The notes: generated by a model from the sequence alone, not told the origin. A stretch of DNA of 64,000 nucleotides from Taishania sp037189645 (GCA_037189645.1 JBBCIY010000004.1:248001-312000), one strand, 5' to 3'; positions 53,422-62,234 are shown, counted from the stretch's first letter. Numbers and translations: made by a program.

Positions 53422-54255
53422 ATGATTCAGAAAAAACATCCTTTTGGCTCCACGCTGGAAGCGCTCATTTACCCGCTTCTTCTTGTCGCTGTTTTGTGGC
53501 TGATCCAATGGATAGATGCTGTCTCTTCCGCTGATTTTTACAAATGGGGACTGATGCCCAGGACCGTTGAAGGACTGAAAGGGATCGTTTTTATGCCATT
53601 GCTGCATTCCCAGAACGACATTCACCATGTACTTAACAATTCCGTCGCTCTGTACCTGTTGCTGGGCGTGCTCATTTATTTCTACCGGGACGTGGCGTTA
53701 AAAGTGTTTGTCCTGTTGTGGTTTATGACAGGTGCGCTGGTGTGGGTCTATGCAGAGAACAGAGGTGCCTATCACATCGGTATGAGTGGGGTGATTTACG
53801 GCCTGCTCGGATTCCTCTTTACTTCAGGCGTGCTGCGGAGATACCTGCCGTTGCAGGCGATTTCCCTGTTCATCGTGTTCATTTATGGGAACATGATCTG
53901 GGGGATCTTTCCCATTCGCGCGAATGTTTCCTGGGAAGGACATTTTATGGGACTGGTAGCCGGTGTCATTTTGGCATTCGTTTACAGGAAAGAAGCTGTT
54001 CAGCCGCCAAAGTATCAATACGAAATAGAAAAAGAACTGGGGATAGAGCCTCCCGACCTGGAAGGGCAATGGATTGCGCGGCAGGAAGAATTAAAGCGCC
54101 GGGAAGAAGAGCGGTTGAGAAGGGAGGCGGGTTATTACATCGTTTACCATTATCAGCCGACGGAACCCGGTCAACTCCCGTCATCTACGGATTATAACCA
54201 TTCGGAACAGACAAATACGCTCAGGAAACCGGGCGAAAACGACCCGCAAGAGTAG
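53422..54255 (+). CDS. Rhomboid-family intramembrane serine protease
   Basis: This polytopic protease cleaves membrane-embedded substrates. From the ATG at 53422 (an earlier frame opens at 53392) it has 277 residues with six hydrophobic segments in the first 195. The catalytic pair is visible: Ser122 in HIGMSGVIYGLLG and His174 in WEGHFMGLVAG. The oxyanion-side residues HHVLNNS are also present. A charged cytoplasmic tail follows (about 195-277, RQEELKRREEERLRRE). A TAACTTTTG near 53399 may be a promoter with one extra base. Its 3' end overlaps the convergent phosphatase gene by 35 bp. Confidence 0.87.
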   Translation: MIQKKHPFGSTLEALIYPLLLVAVLWLIQWIDAVSSADFYKWGLMPRTVEGLKGIVFMPLLHSQNDIHHVLNNSVALYLLLGVLIYFYRDVALKVFVLLWFMTGALVWVYAENRGAYHIGMSGVIYGLLGFLFTSGVLRRYLPLQAISLFIVFIYGNMIWGIFPIRANVSWEGHFMGLVAGVILAFVYRKEAVQPPKYQYEIEKELGIEPPDLEGQWIARQEELKRREEERLRREAGYYIVYHYQPTEPGQLPSSTDYNHSEQTNTLRKPGENDPQE

Positions 54256-54712
54256 CCAGTCCCCTGCTGGTTTCATTCCAATGGGCACAGTCAAAGGACA
54301 AGTGAATGAATTCACCCGTTCTCAGCTCGATGTCTTCACCAGTAAAATAGCTGGCGAGATCTGAAATTCCGAAATTATGGCCTACGATCAGCAGGTCATT
54401 TCCCGAAGGATGGTTCCATATTTTTTTCAGCAGATCATCGTGGGAGGCAAGGTAGAGGTCATCGGAGAAATGAACGGATGCGATCGTTCCTGAAGATTCA
54501 AGCGCTTTGGTTATTCCGTCAAACGTTTGCCGTGTCCGTTTTGCAGCGGAAACCCAGGCGTCGGTTGCTTGTTTCAACGGGTTTTCGGTGAAGAAGTGTT
54601 TTAAAGCCTGTACCTGCCGGTCTCCTTTGGGCAGCAGCCCGCGATCGAAATCCCTTCCTGTCGGGGAAACCTGGTTGGTCTTTGCATGACGGAGAATGTA
54701 TAATTGTTTCAT
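54221..54712 (-). CDS. SixA-like histidine phosphatase
   Basis: A 163-residue protein of the histidine phosphatase superfamily. The phospho-acceptor is His8 in YILRHAKTN, with Arg7. SAAKRTRQTFDGI carries the second catalytic Arg, and the second histidine is in DLLIVGHNFGISDLA. The size and RHAK motif match SixA-type proteins, which act on phosphohistidine in signalling proteins, but small-molecule phosphatases share these motifs. It is on the opposite strand to the rhomboid gene and overlaps its last 35 bp tail to tail. Confidence 0.83.
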   Translation of the reverse strand: MKQLYILRHAKTNQVSPTGRDFDRGLLPKGDRQVQALKHFFTENPLKQATDAWVSAAKRTRQTFDGITKALESSGTIASVHFSDDLYLASHDDLLKKIWNHPSGNDLLIVGHNFGISDLASYFTGEDIELRTGEFIHLSFDCAHWNETSRGLATLAGRFRPVS

Positions 54713-54845
54713 GGAATGAAGATATGAAAAATATACTGGTTTAATTGTTAATTGACAAAGTCAATTTGAGATCCCTTTTAATTTATCATGTCATCCTCCG
54801 GTCTCTTGAAGCTACTATCAAAAAATCTTAAAACTTTCGCTTTTG

Positions 54846-54877
54846 GTTGGATAATCGCGAAGGAATAGTTACTTTTG
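54846..54877 (+). promoter_or_regulatory. Promoter of the superoxide dismutase gene
   Basis: GTTG (54846-54849) is followed after 20 bp by TACTTTTG (54870-54877), an exact TAnnTTTG match. The leader is about 40 bases. No operator-like palindrome is apparent. Confidence 0.6.
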
Positions 54878-54922
54878 AAATGCTATATAAATTTAAGTTT
54901 AATCATTAAAAAATAAGGAAAT

Positions 54923-55519
54923 ATGTCATTTGAATTGCCACAATTGCCATACGCGTACGATGCGTTGGAACCACATTTTGATGCCAGAACAATGGAAATC
55001 CACCATACGAAACACCATCAGGCTTATACGACCAACCTGAATGCTGCAATCGCAGGGACAGAACTGGAAGGAAAGTCAATTGAAGAAATATTGAAAGCAG
55101 CTGCTGATAAGCCGGCTGTCCGTAACAATGGAGGAGGTTTTTATAACCACAATTTGTTCTGGACGATCCTTTCCCCGAATGGAGGAGGGCAGCCAACAGG
55201 AGCATTAGCTGAAGCGATTAACAGCGCTTTCGGTTCGTTTGATGCGTTCAAGGAAGAATTTTCCAAAGCAGCTGCGACCCGTTTCGGTTCAGGATGGGCA
55301 TGGCTGAACGTTGACGGAGGAAAATTGACAATTACTTCTTCTCCGAACCAGGACAACCCATTGATCGAAGGATCTTCCGCAACACCTATTTTAGGGCTGG
55401 ATGTCTGGGAACATGCTTATTACCTGCACTACCAGAACCGTCGCCCTGATTATATCGCTTCATTCTTCAACATCATCAACTGGGATGAGGTTGCTAAAAG
55501 ATACGCTGCCGCGAAATAG
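54923..55519 (+). CDS. sodA: Superoxide dismutase, Mn-type signature
   Basis: This enzyme converts superoxide to hydrogen peroxide and oxygen. At 198 residues the metal ligands are His27, His76, Asp160 and His164 (GLDVWEHAYYLHY). Two positions that separate Mn from Fe enzymes point to Mn: Gly at position 72 (NNGGGFYNH) and Gln143 in SSPNQDNP, as in E. coli SodA; Fe enzymes have a Gln near position 70 and Ala or His in the later place. A cambialistic enzyme remains possible. There is no signal peptide, so it is cytoplasmic. It is monocistronic with a strong terminator. Confidence 0.93.
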   Translation: MSFELPQLPYAYDALEPHFDARTMEIHHTKHHQAYTTNLNAAIAGTELEGKSIEEILKAAADKPAVRNNGGGFYNHNLFWTILSPNGGGQPTGALAEAINSAFGSFDAFKEEFSKAAATRFGSGWAWLNVDGGKLTITSSPNQDNPLIEGSSATPILGLDVWEHAYYLHYQNRRPDYIASFFNIINWDEVAKRYAAAK

Positions 55520-55540
55520 TAATCATTCTTAACAGGTAAA

Positions 55541-55584
55541 AGAAAACCTGCTTTTCCTCAGGAAAAGCAGGTTTTCTTTTTTTT
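55541..55584. terminator. Bidirectional terminator
   Basis: A perfect 17-bp stem (55541-55557 with 55561-55577) with a 3-base loop and T8 tail. It serves the sod gene and probably the convergent DsbA-like gene. Confidence 0.93.
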
Positions 55585-55592
55585 GTAAGTGG

Positions 55593-56582
55593 TCATTCAC
55601 GGATCCAGATCGGGCCGTTCCGGGATTCGGATTTTGTTATCTTTCCCTGTTGCGCTAAAGATTCCAGCTCTTTTACACTTTCTTCCGGGGATTTATCCGC
55701 CAGCTCAGCGAATTCGCGTGTGGTGAGTGTCGGGTAGTTTGCAAACAAGCTTTCCCAGTCCTTTTTGTAGTCGGTTTTGATTACTTCTGGATAAATTTTC
55801 TTCAACCCGCTCTCAAAATGTGAATACGGCCTGAAACCATAGATAAATTCAGATGCTCCCGCAGCGTTCGTAATAAAGACGGATGGAAACCCCCTTACTC
55901 CCAGCTGACGGGCATAGTTCAGGTCTTCCCGGAACAGCTCGTTTGCTTTTCCTTCGTAATCCGCTTTTAATTGCTTTACATCCAGCCCTGATTTTTTCGC
56001 TGCCTGCTCCACGTATTCCCATTTGGTAATGTTCTTCTTTTTGAGGAACAGCAATTCCCGTAATTCGCGGAGAAACACAACGGCTTTTTCTTTGTCCTGG
56101 AGCTGTGCGGCTTTGAAGGCGATGGACGGAGGATACGAAGAGGGCAACGGGTCTTCCAGCCACATATTCCCATCGATCGGCATGTTGTAATAAGCGCTTA
56201 CTTCGTCCCAGTGGTGTGCCACATCCGAAGGCTTGCTGATCCCTCCGCTGTTATAGCTCCAGTCAGGCAACAGACCGCCCATCCGGTAGTCAATTTCAAG
56301 CTGGTCGCCGTATTCCAGCTTTAATCTTCTTAGCTGTGGCTCGATTCCCCAGCAGGAAGAGCAGATCGGGTCCGTGTAGTAAATGATCTTCACCGGTTTG
56401 TTTCCTGTGTCAGCGTGCTGATGCTGTTCCGAACCGGAAGCCCCCGGGATTTCACAAGCTCCTGTTTCAGGGTCGCAGATCAGAGGATTGTTTTTTGTTT
56501 CCATTTTTTGTTCTTTTTGTGCCTGGCAGCTGATCGTGCCAAGAAAGATGAATACCGTAACGATGATTTTTATTGCTCTCAT
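55593..56582 (-). CDS. DsbA-like thioredoxin-fold lipoprotein (FrnE/SpxH-type)
   Basis: A 329-residue protein from the ATG at 56582. A signal ends in the lipobox GTISC (Cys19), so it is probably a lipoprotein. A Cys-containing linker (CDPETGACEIPG) precedes a DsbA/FrnE-like fold with the redox motif CSSC (Cys74 and Cys77) in YYTDPICSSCWGIEPQ, a helical insert, and the cis-Pro loop GVRGFPSVFI. The family resemblance is to SpxH/FrnE proteins, but those are cytosolic, while this one looks exported. It is divergent from an HxlR regulator across a shared 16-bp palindrome, suggesting redox-controlled expression. The tail (LTTREFAELADKSPEESVKELE) resembles a short winged-helix unit. Confidence 0.82.
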   Translation of the reverse strand: MRAIKIIVTVFIFLGTISCQAQKEQKMETKNNPLICDPETGACEIPGASGSEQHQHADTGNKPVKIIYYTDPICSSCWGIEPQLRRLKLEYGDQLEIDYRMGGLLPDWSYNSGGISKPSDVAHHWDEVSAYYNMPIDGNMWLEDPLPSSYPPSIAFKAAQLQDKEKAVVFLRELRELLFLKKKNITKWEYVEQAAKKSGLDVKQLKADYEGKANELFREDLNYARQLGVRGFPSVFITNAAGASEFIYGFRPYSHFESGLKKIYPEVIKTDYKKDWESLFANYPTLTTREFAELADKSPEESVKELESLAQQGKITKSESRNGPIWIRE

Positions 56583-56590
56583 GTATTTCG

Positions 56591-56608
56591 TACATTTGTA
56601 CAAATGTC
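56591..56608. promoter_or_regulatory. 16-bp palindrome covering both divergent -7 elements
   Basis: ACATTTGTACAAATGT (56592-56607) is a perfect palindrome. The plus-strand -7 TACATTTG (56591-56598) drives the HxlR gene, and the minus-strand -7 GACATTTG (56608-56601, -33 TTG at 56631-56629, 20-bp spacer) drives the DsbA-like gene. A dimer bound here would block both promoters. This is a likely HxlR operator and autoregulatory site. Confidence 0.6.
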
Positions 56609-56645
56609 GGGATGCTTTTGTTAACATACAATAAGTCAGAAAAAG

Positions 56646-56957
56646 ATGACCATAAAAAAATCAGGGGAAAATACGGAAACATGCCCGGTCCAGGGGTTGC
56701 TGAAATTATTGTCCGGTAAATGGAAGCCTGAAATCTTCCGGCTGGCGGTAGCGGCTCCGCTGCGGTTCAATACCCTGTTACGGCAATTGAAAGATTCAAA
56801 CAGGCAATCACTGGCGACAGCGTTGAAAGAACTGGAAGAGTCCGGGCTACTGGACAAAGTGATCATCCGTGAAAAACCTTTGCACATTGAGTACAATCTT
56901 ACCAAAAAAGGAAGATCATTGATCCCTGTTTTTGAGCAGCTGGAAAACCTGATATAG
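56646..56957 (+). CDS. HxlR-family winged-helix regulator, possibly redox-sensing
   Basis: A 103-residue DNA-binding protein of the HxlR/MarR-like group. Typical motifs are CPVQGLLKLLSGKWKPEIFRL, APLRFNTLLRQLKDSNRQSLATALKELEESGLL (recognition helix) and the wing REKPLHIEYNLTKKGRSL. The single N-terminal Cys13 sits where YodB and HypR carry their redox-active cysteine, so thiol or quinone sensing is plausible. The adjacent divergent gene encodes a dithiol oxidoreductase, which fits. The palindrome between them is the obvious target. Confidence 0.87.
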   Translation: MTIKKSGENTETCPVQGLLKLLSGKWKPEIFRLAVAAPLRFNTLLRQLKDSNRQSLATALKELEESGLLDKVIIREKPLHIEYNLTKKGRSLIPVFEQLENLI

Positions 56958-57105
56958 AAGCGCCTTGCGGAATACGACATTTTTTCCGTTTTGCCACTAT
57001 GGCACAATCATTGAAATTGTAGGGAGAAACGAATAATAACACATAAGTTCAGTACGACGGTTTGTTTTACTGACAATTTGTCTTTACACGATACAAAAAC
57101 AGAAT

Positions 57106-59541
57106 ATGAACGACTTTTTTGAAAAAGCCCTGATACAATTAACAGATGCCATCGAAACAGATGCTGAATTCATCCCTTTGATAACGGCGGAAGAAGAGGA
57201 AACGATGAACAATGAATCTTTTCCGGATATCCTGCCTGTGCTTCCATTGCGGAACAATGTACTTTTCCCGGGAGTGGTCATTCCCATTACCGTAGGGCGT
57301 GACAAGAGCATTAAGCTGGTTCAGGAGGCCAACAAAGGGAACAAGATCATCGGGGTGGTTTCCCAGAAAGACCAGGAGGAAGAAACACCGGAGTTCAATG
57401 ACCTGAATAAAATAGGTACGGTAGCACAGATCGTGCGGATGCTGAAAATGCCCGATGGAAGCTCAACGGTGATCATCCAGGGGAAAAGGCGTTTTGAGCT
57501 GGTTGAACCAGTCCAGAGCGAACCTTACATCAAAGCAAGAGTGAATTACCTGTCGGAAACAAAAGTGGATTTCACGACCAAAGAGATGGAAGTAATGATC
57601 GAGTCGATCAAAGAGCTGGCATTACAGATCATCCACGAAAGCCCCAACATTCCGTCAGAAGCTACATTTGCCATTAAAAACATCGATTCGCCTTCATTCC
57701 TGATTAATTTCATCTGTTCCAATATGAATGCGGATGTAGCCAAAAAACAAGGAATGCTGAACGAGCTGGATACGAAAAAACGGGTCCTGCTGGTATTGGA
57801 GCACCTTAATCTGGAGGTGCAGATGCTGCAAATGAGGAACGAGATCCAGTCGAAAGTAAGAAAGGATCTGGACCGCCAGCAGCGGGAATACTTCCTGCAT
57901 CAGCAGATCCGTACCATCCAGGATGAGTTGGGCGGAAGTCCGCAGGAGATGGATATTATCGAGCTGCAGGACCGGGCAAAAAAGAAGAAATGGGACGAAA
58001 GAACGGAAAAGCTGTTCTACAAGGAACTGGATAAGCTGAAGCGGATGAACCCGCAGGGAGCCGAATATACCGTGCAGTTAAATTACCTGGATCTGCTGCT
58101 GGACCTGCCGTGGGGAGTTTATACAAAAGATGTGTACGACCTGAAACGTGCCAAAACCATCCTGGAACGCGATCATTACGGATTGGCAAAAGTAAAGGAA
58201 CGGATACTGGAGTACCTTTCTGTGCTTAAGCTGAAAGGAAATATGAAAGCTCCGATCTTGTGTTTTTACGGTCCTCCGGGTGTTGGTAAGACCTCGTTGG
58301 GGAAATCCATTGCAGAGGCGATGGGAAGGAAATACGTGCGCATGTCACTGGGTGGCGTGCACGACGAATCGGAAATCCGCGGGCACAGAAAAACATATAT
58401 TGGTGCAATGCCGGGACGTATTGTGCAGAACCTGAAAAAAGCGGAAGCTGCCAATCCTGTCTTTGTACTGGACGAGATCGACAAGCTGGGAAGAAGCAAT
58501 CACGGGGACCCTTCTTCGGCGTTGCTGGAAGTGCTGGATCCTGAGCAGAACAATTCGTTCTATGACAATTATGTCGAAACAGAATTTGACTTGTCGAAAG
58601 TAATGTTCATCGCTACCGCCAATAACCTGAGTGAGATACAAGGGCCGCTCCGTGACCGGATGGAGCTGATTGAGGTAAATGGATACACGATCGAGGAAAA
58701 GATAGAGATCGCAAAACGCCATTTACTGCCAAAACAGCTTGAAGAACACGGAATATCCAAAAAAGAGCTTTCCGTTGACAAGAAAGTGCTGGAAAAGCTG
58801 GTAGAGGAATATACCAATGAATCGGGAGTGCGCGGACTGGATAAGATGGTTGCAAAGCTGGTTCGGAACAGGGCCCGCCAGATCGCCATGGAAGAAGAAT
58901 ACGAAGTGAAGATCACCGAACCGGATCTGAAAACGATCCTCGGTCCCGGCAGAGAACGTACGAAGTATGACAACAACAATGTTGCCGGAGTAGTTACCGG
59001 TCTGGCATGGACAAGCGTCGGAGGCGATATCTTGTTCATCGAATCGTCCATCACACAAGGAAAAGGAAAGCTGACACTGACCGGGAACCTTGGTGACGTG
59101 ATGAAAGAATCGGCGGTGATCGCGCTGGAATTTTTAAAGGCGCACAGTCATTGGCTGGACCTGAAGCAAGATGTGTTTGAAAACTCCAATGTTCACATCC
59201 ATGTTCCGGAAGGGGCAACACCAAAAGACGGTCCGAGCGCCGGGATTACAATGCTTACTTCACTGGCATCTTCATTCACCCAGCGAAAAGTGAAGAAAAG
59301 CATTGCCATGACCGGGGAGATCACCCTGCGGGGAGAAGTGCTGCCTGTCGGCGGGATCAAAGAAAAGATCCTTGCAGCGAAACGGGCAAAGATCAAAGAG
59401 ACTATCTTGTGTGAAAAGAACCGCCAGGACATTGAGGACATTGAGCCGGAATACGTGAAAGGTCTGACCTTCCACTTTGTTACGCAAATGAAGGAAGTGC
59501 TGGATATCGCACTGACAAAAGAAAAAGCAAAGAAACATTGA
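57106..59541 (+). CDS. lon: ATP-dependent protease La (Lon)
   Basis: Lon degrades misfolded and regulatory proteins in the cytoplasm. At 811 residues it has the three regions of LonA. The N-terminal substrate domain starts DILPVLPLRNNVLFPGVVIPI; the AAA+ module has Walker A GPPGVGKTSLGKS (about 388) and Walker B VFVLDEIDKLG. The protease domain has the Ser-Lys dyad, Ser near 711 in KDGPSAGITM and Lys near 754 in VGGIKEKILAAKRA. The ATG at 57106 gives an acidic 40-residue lead; a second ATG (57205) also lies before the conserved domain. No HrcA/CIRCE-type inverted repeat is seen upstream. Confidence 0.96.
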   Translation: MNDFFEKALIQLTDAIETDAEFIPLITAEEEETMNNESFPDILPVLPLRNNVLFPGVVIPITVGRDKSIKLVQEANKGNKIIGVVSQKDQEEETPEFNDLNKIGTVAQIVRMLKMPDGSSTVIIQGKRRFELVEPVQSEPYIKARVNYLSETKVDFTTKEMEVMIESIKELALQIIHESPNIPSEATFAIKNIDSPSFLINFICSNMNADVAKKQGMLNELDTKKRVLLVLEHLNLEVQMLQMRNEIQSKVRKDLDRQQREYFLHQQIRTIQDELGGSPQEMDIIELQDRAKKKKWDERTEKLFYKELDKLKRMNPQGAEYTVQLNYLDLLLDLPWGVYTKDVYDLKRAKTILERDHYGLAKVKERILEYLSVLKLKGNMKAPILCFYGPPGVGKTSLGKSIAEAMGRKYVRMSLGGVHDESEIRGHRKTYIGAMPGRIVQNLKKAEAANPVFVLDEIDKLGRSNHGDPSSALLEVLDPEQNNSFYDNYVETEFDLSKVMFIATANNLSEIQGPLRDRMELIEVNGYTIEEKIEIAKRHLLPKQLEEHGISKKELSVDKKVLEKLVEEYTNESGVRGLDKMVAKLVRNRARQIAMEEEYEVKITEPDLKTILGPGRERTKYDNNNVAGVVTGLAWTSVGGDILFIESSITQGKGKLTLTGNLGDVMKESAVIALEFLKAHSHWLDLKQDVFENSNVHIHVPEGATPKDGPSAGITMLTSLASSFTQRKVKKSIAMTGEITLRGEVLPVGGIKEKILAAKRAKIKETILCEKNRQDIEDIEPEYVKGLTFHFVTQMKEVLDIALTKEKAKKH

Positions 59542-59565
59542 TCCCCGGCCACGGGGATTTTTTTC
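59541..59565 (+). terminator. Rho-independent terminator of lon
   Basis: ATCCCCG (59541-59547) pairs with CGGGGAT (59552-59558) around GCCA, followed by T7. The first base is the last base of the lon stop codon. Confidence 0.85.
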
Positions 59566-60819
59566 CTATAAATTGATCCACAACCCTATCCCTCCTCCGA
59601 ATAATGGCCGCTGGGCCGTTGTAGTCTCCCACCTGAGCTGCTCAGATAATGTGTGACTGATTGTCCCGTATCCGATCAGGCGGAATTTTCCAAATCTATA
59701 ATGGATTTCAGGACGCAGCAATATTTCCCATCCGAAGGAGCGAAAGTGGGGCTTGCTGAGAGCGGGATGAAGCTGTATTTCCCTGAGCCATCCGTATGAG
59801 CATATTGCACTGCCCGCGAACCGCAGGTTGAGTTTGCCGGTTATTGGAAGAGAATAGGCTGCACCAATTGGTAGTATCAATGAATTTAAAAGGAACCGTT
59901 GCTCATTTTCCAGTTTTTTCAGAAAATAAACATAGGTGACAGGAGTAGCCGATACGTTGTCGTTCGGTCCATTCCAGGTGCTGTCTTTCACGTACAGCGA
60001 ACCGGATTGTTTGACAGAAGAGGAACGGAAACCAATTCCTGTGAATAGGGAAAGGTTTTCTGTAAGCCTTCGGTTGATCTCAGCTTTTCCATAAAAGGAG
60101 GAGGTATGGATCCGTACGGATTCTTTGTTCTCATTGGACAGGTCGCTCATATCCGGATGTTCCACCGCTTTTGTTTTTCCACCTTCCCATCCCTTGTAAA
60201 AAACAATGGACCACCGACTTACTTTTTCGTGTTTCTTTGCCAGTTGTTCTGATTCAATGGTGTTTTCAGCAGAAATTGTATTTACTGTGCCAGAGATACT
60301 ATCGTTCTGTATTGTTGAAAGGGTGTCGCTCTCATTAATATGCTCTGAGAGTAGGCCGCTGCCTGCTCCGGGAGCAGTAATAAAAGATGGATTGCTGTCA
60401 TTTCCTGATACTGGTGTGGCGGTGTTATGCGGTGTTTCATTGTGTTGTTTGCGGCTGTGGTGATCCGTTCCCGGGTGGTTGTTACTTGCTTTTTCCCTGT
60501 CGTTTTCTTTGTGCATCAATTGATTCCCGGAACCGGAAAGAGCTGTTTGTTCCGGCGTGTTGTTTTGCACTGCATTCTTTGCAGCAGATGAAAGAACCGG
60601 TTGATGGGCAGGTAAGATTTCCCGTGGTGGATAAAATAAGAAGGCAGCTCCTCCTATTACAGGCACGAGCAGCAAAAAGAAAAGAAACTTTTTTCTCCTT
60701 TTTTTCGCCGCGATAACACGGTCGATGTTTTCCTTGACCGATGGGGCAGGTGTTATTTCAAACCCTTCCAGTGTGGTTTGAAACAGTTGGTCTATTTCAT
60801 TAAATTCTTTCATCCGCAT
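59566..60819 (-). CDS. Anti-sigma-like membrane protein with barrel-like C-terminal domain
   Basis: A 417-residue protein encoded directly after an ECF sigma factor and overlapping it by 20 bp, the usual place of an anti-sigma factor. The cytoplasmic N terminus (EIDQLFQTTLEGFEITPAPSV) is followed by one membrane helix (FLFFLLLVPVIGGAAFLFYP, about 45-64). A long Ser/Asn/Thr/His-rich linker spans about 70-195. The C-terminal 220 residues have alternating strands like a small outer-membrane barrel (FYGKAEINRRLTENLSLFTG, YRFGKFRLIGYGTI, GGGIGLWINL). How one chain reconciles an inner-membrane anchor with a barrel-like end is unclear. An ATG at 60813 is an alternative start. Confidence 0.65.
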   Translation of the reverse strand: MRMKEFNEIDQLFQTTLEGFEITPAPSVKENIDRVIAAKKRRKKFLFFLLLVPVIGGAAFLFYPPREILPAHQPVLSSAAKNAVQNNTPEQTALSGSGNQLMHKENDREKASNNHPGTDHHSRKQHNETPHNTATPVSGNDSNPSFITAPGAGSGLLSEHINESDTLSTIQNDSISGTVNTISAENTIESEQLAKKHEKVSRWSIVFYKGWEGGKTKAVEHPDMSDLSNENKESVRIHTSSFYGKAEINRRLTENLSLFTGIGFRSSSVKQSGSLYVKDSTWNGPNDNVSATPVTYVYFLKKLENEQRFLLNSLILPIGAAYSLPITGKLNLRFAGSAICSYGWLREIQLHPALSKPHFRSFGWEILLRPEIHYRFGKFRLIGYGTISHTLSEQLRWETTTAQRPLFGGGIGLWINL

Positions 60820-61333
60820 TTACTTTTTCAAGTTTGTTTTTTATCCAGCCTTTAGCCTTTGCCAGCTGTGATTTGGACGTCCCTTCCGTGATTTGCAGGT
60901 ATTCAGCTATTTCTTTGTGGGTGAGATTGTCCAGCACAAATAAATTAAAGACGGTGCGGTAACCTTCGGGCATTTCTGAAAGTAACCTGAGAAGTGCCAT
61001 TTTCAGATCACCGTCGTCGTCTTCTGATCCTTCCTGTTCCTGTTCAAAGAAGCCTTCATCTTCTTTGAGCTGCATTTTTTGAACTCGTTTAAGGAAATTG
61101 ACAGCAGTACGGATCGTTATTGTTTTTATCCACGGCCCAAGAGGAGCATCCGGCTTTGCTTTTGACCGGTTTTCATAAACCTTGATGAAGGCTTCCTGGA
61201 GAATCTCCTGGGCATCGTCTCTGCAACTCGCATACCGCATGCATATACCAAACATAGAGGGAGCATATTTTTCATATACCCGGTCAAAAGCGTTTTTATT
61301 TCCTTTGATGAACCCTTCTATATTTTCTTCCAT
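60800..61333 (-). CDS. ECF RNA polymerase sigma factor
   Basis: A 177-residue sigma-70-family factor lacking region 1 and 3. Region 2 contains FDRVYEKYAPSMFGICMRY and DDAQEILQEAFIKVYEN (the core-binding and -10 recognition part). Region 4 contains EMPEGYRTVFNLFVLDNLTHKEIAEYLQITEGTSKSQLAKAKGWIK with the -35 recognition HTH. Between them is an acidic loop (EDEGFFEQEQEGSEDDDGD). It shares an operon with the downstream membrane protein, its probable anti-sigma partner. Its regulon cannot be read from this window. Confidence 0.9.
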   Translation of the reverse strand: MEENIEGFIKGNKNAFDRVYEKYAPSMFGICMRYASCRDDAQEILQEAFIKVYENRSKAKPDAPLGPWIKTITIRTAVNFLKRVQKMQLKEDEGFFEQEQEGSEDDDGDLKMALLRLLSEMPEGYRTVFNLFVLDNLTHKEIAEYLQITEGTSKSQLAKAKGWIKNKLEKVNADERI

Positions 61334-61425
61334 TCTCTTTGGTTGGCTTTTACCCGTTTTATAACACGTTCAGCATTCGTTATGACGAAATTACGTTCTT
61401 TACAAAGGTTAAATAAAAAACATCC

Positions 61426-62079
61426 TTAAAACCCGACGGATGATTTTATGATCTTTTTCGAGTAACTGTTGCCCCGGGCATCTGTTAGTACAAGGAAGTA
61501 GATCCCGTCTTCCAGCCCGGATAAGTCGATTTCCCCCGGTTCGTTCCCACAGCAGTTTCCGGACGCTGTTTTTTGGCCGGAGATGGAAAACAGCTCCATT
61601 GTTTCAATAAGCGTGTTTGTTGTGATCGTCAGCTTGTCCTCAAAAGGATTCGGGTAAACAGAAATGAGTGATTCATCGCTGATTCCTGTTACTCCTAATT
61701 TGCTCTCAATGGAAAACAGGATAGTATCAGTATCGTATAATAATTGTACCTCCCCGGAAAACAGGTTGGCTTCCAGTTCGTAATCACCTGCGGTGAGCAT
61801 CCCGATGCTTACAGTGTCGGTACTGTGGCAGATATAAGTAGCTGCACCGACGGTGTAATGCAGGTTCAGGACGACATCACTCCCTTGTATATCTAAGGAA
61901 TGATTGGTTAAAATGCAATCCCCGGATGGGAAAGTTGCGTAAATGATAGCCTTTACGTCATCGTTTTCGGTAGGGTTTTCCGGGATGATTTTCATGCTGT
62001 CGATCGCCGGGAGCTGTGCGATTGCCTGCTTCGATGCAAGCAGCAGGAAAAGGAGGAAGATGTGTTGTAGTTTTTTCAT
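61426..62079 (-). CDS. Small T9SS-exported protein with type A sorting domain
   Basis: A 217-residue secreted protein from the ATG at 62079, which opens directly into a signal peptide (KKLQHIFLLFLLLASKQAIAQ). The frame is open to 62232, but those residues have no signal character. The middle domain (about 22-135) is a beta fold with two Cys (GDCILTNHS and TYICHSTD) and no family I recognise. The last 75 residues form a type A T9SS signal (ISVYPNPFEDKLTI, LEDGIYFLVLTDARGNSYSKKIIK). It is divergent from mtnA. Confidence 0.8.
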   Translation of the reverse strand: MKKLQHIFLLFLLLASKQAIAQLPAIDSMKIIPENPTENDDVKAIIYATFPSGDCILTNHSLDIQGSDVVLNLHYTVGAATYICHSTDTVSIGMLTAGDYELEANLFSGEVQLLYDTDTILFSIESKLGVTGISDESLISVYPNPFEDKLTITTNTLIETMELFSISGQKTASGNCCGNEPGEIDLSGLEDGIYFLVLTDARGNSYSKKIIKSSVGF

Positions 62080-62210
62080 AATCGTGTTTTCTATTAATAC
62101 AAACCTGGGACCCGAAAGGTTGCCCGTGAGAATTGCTGAATGGTGTTTTTTCGCTTCTTCCGGGAATGGTGTATTAGGCGGATCAACGATAGAATGTAAT
62201 GTAAAAGCTA

Positions 62211-62218
62211 TATCTTTG
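62211..62218 (+). promoter_or_regulatory. -7 promoter element for mtnA, TATCTTTG
   Basis: An exact TAnnTTTG match 16 bp before the mtnA ATG. Confidence 0.6.
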
Positions 62219-62234
62219 GCAAAAACATTCAAAA

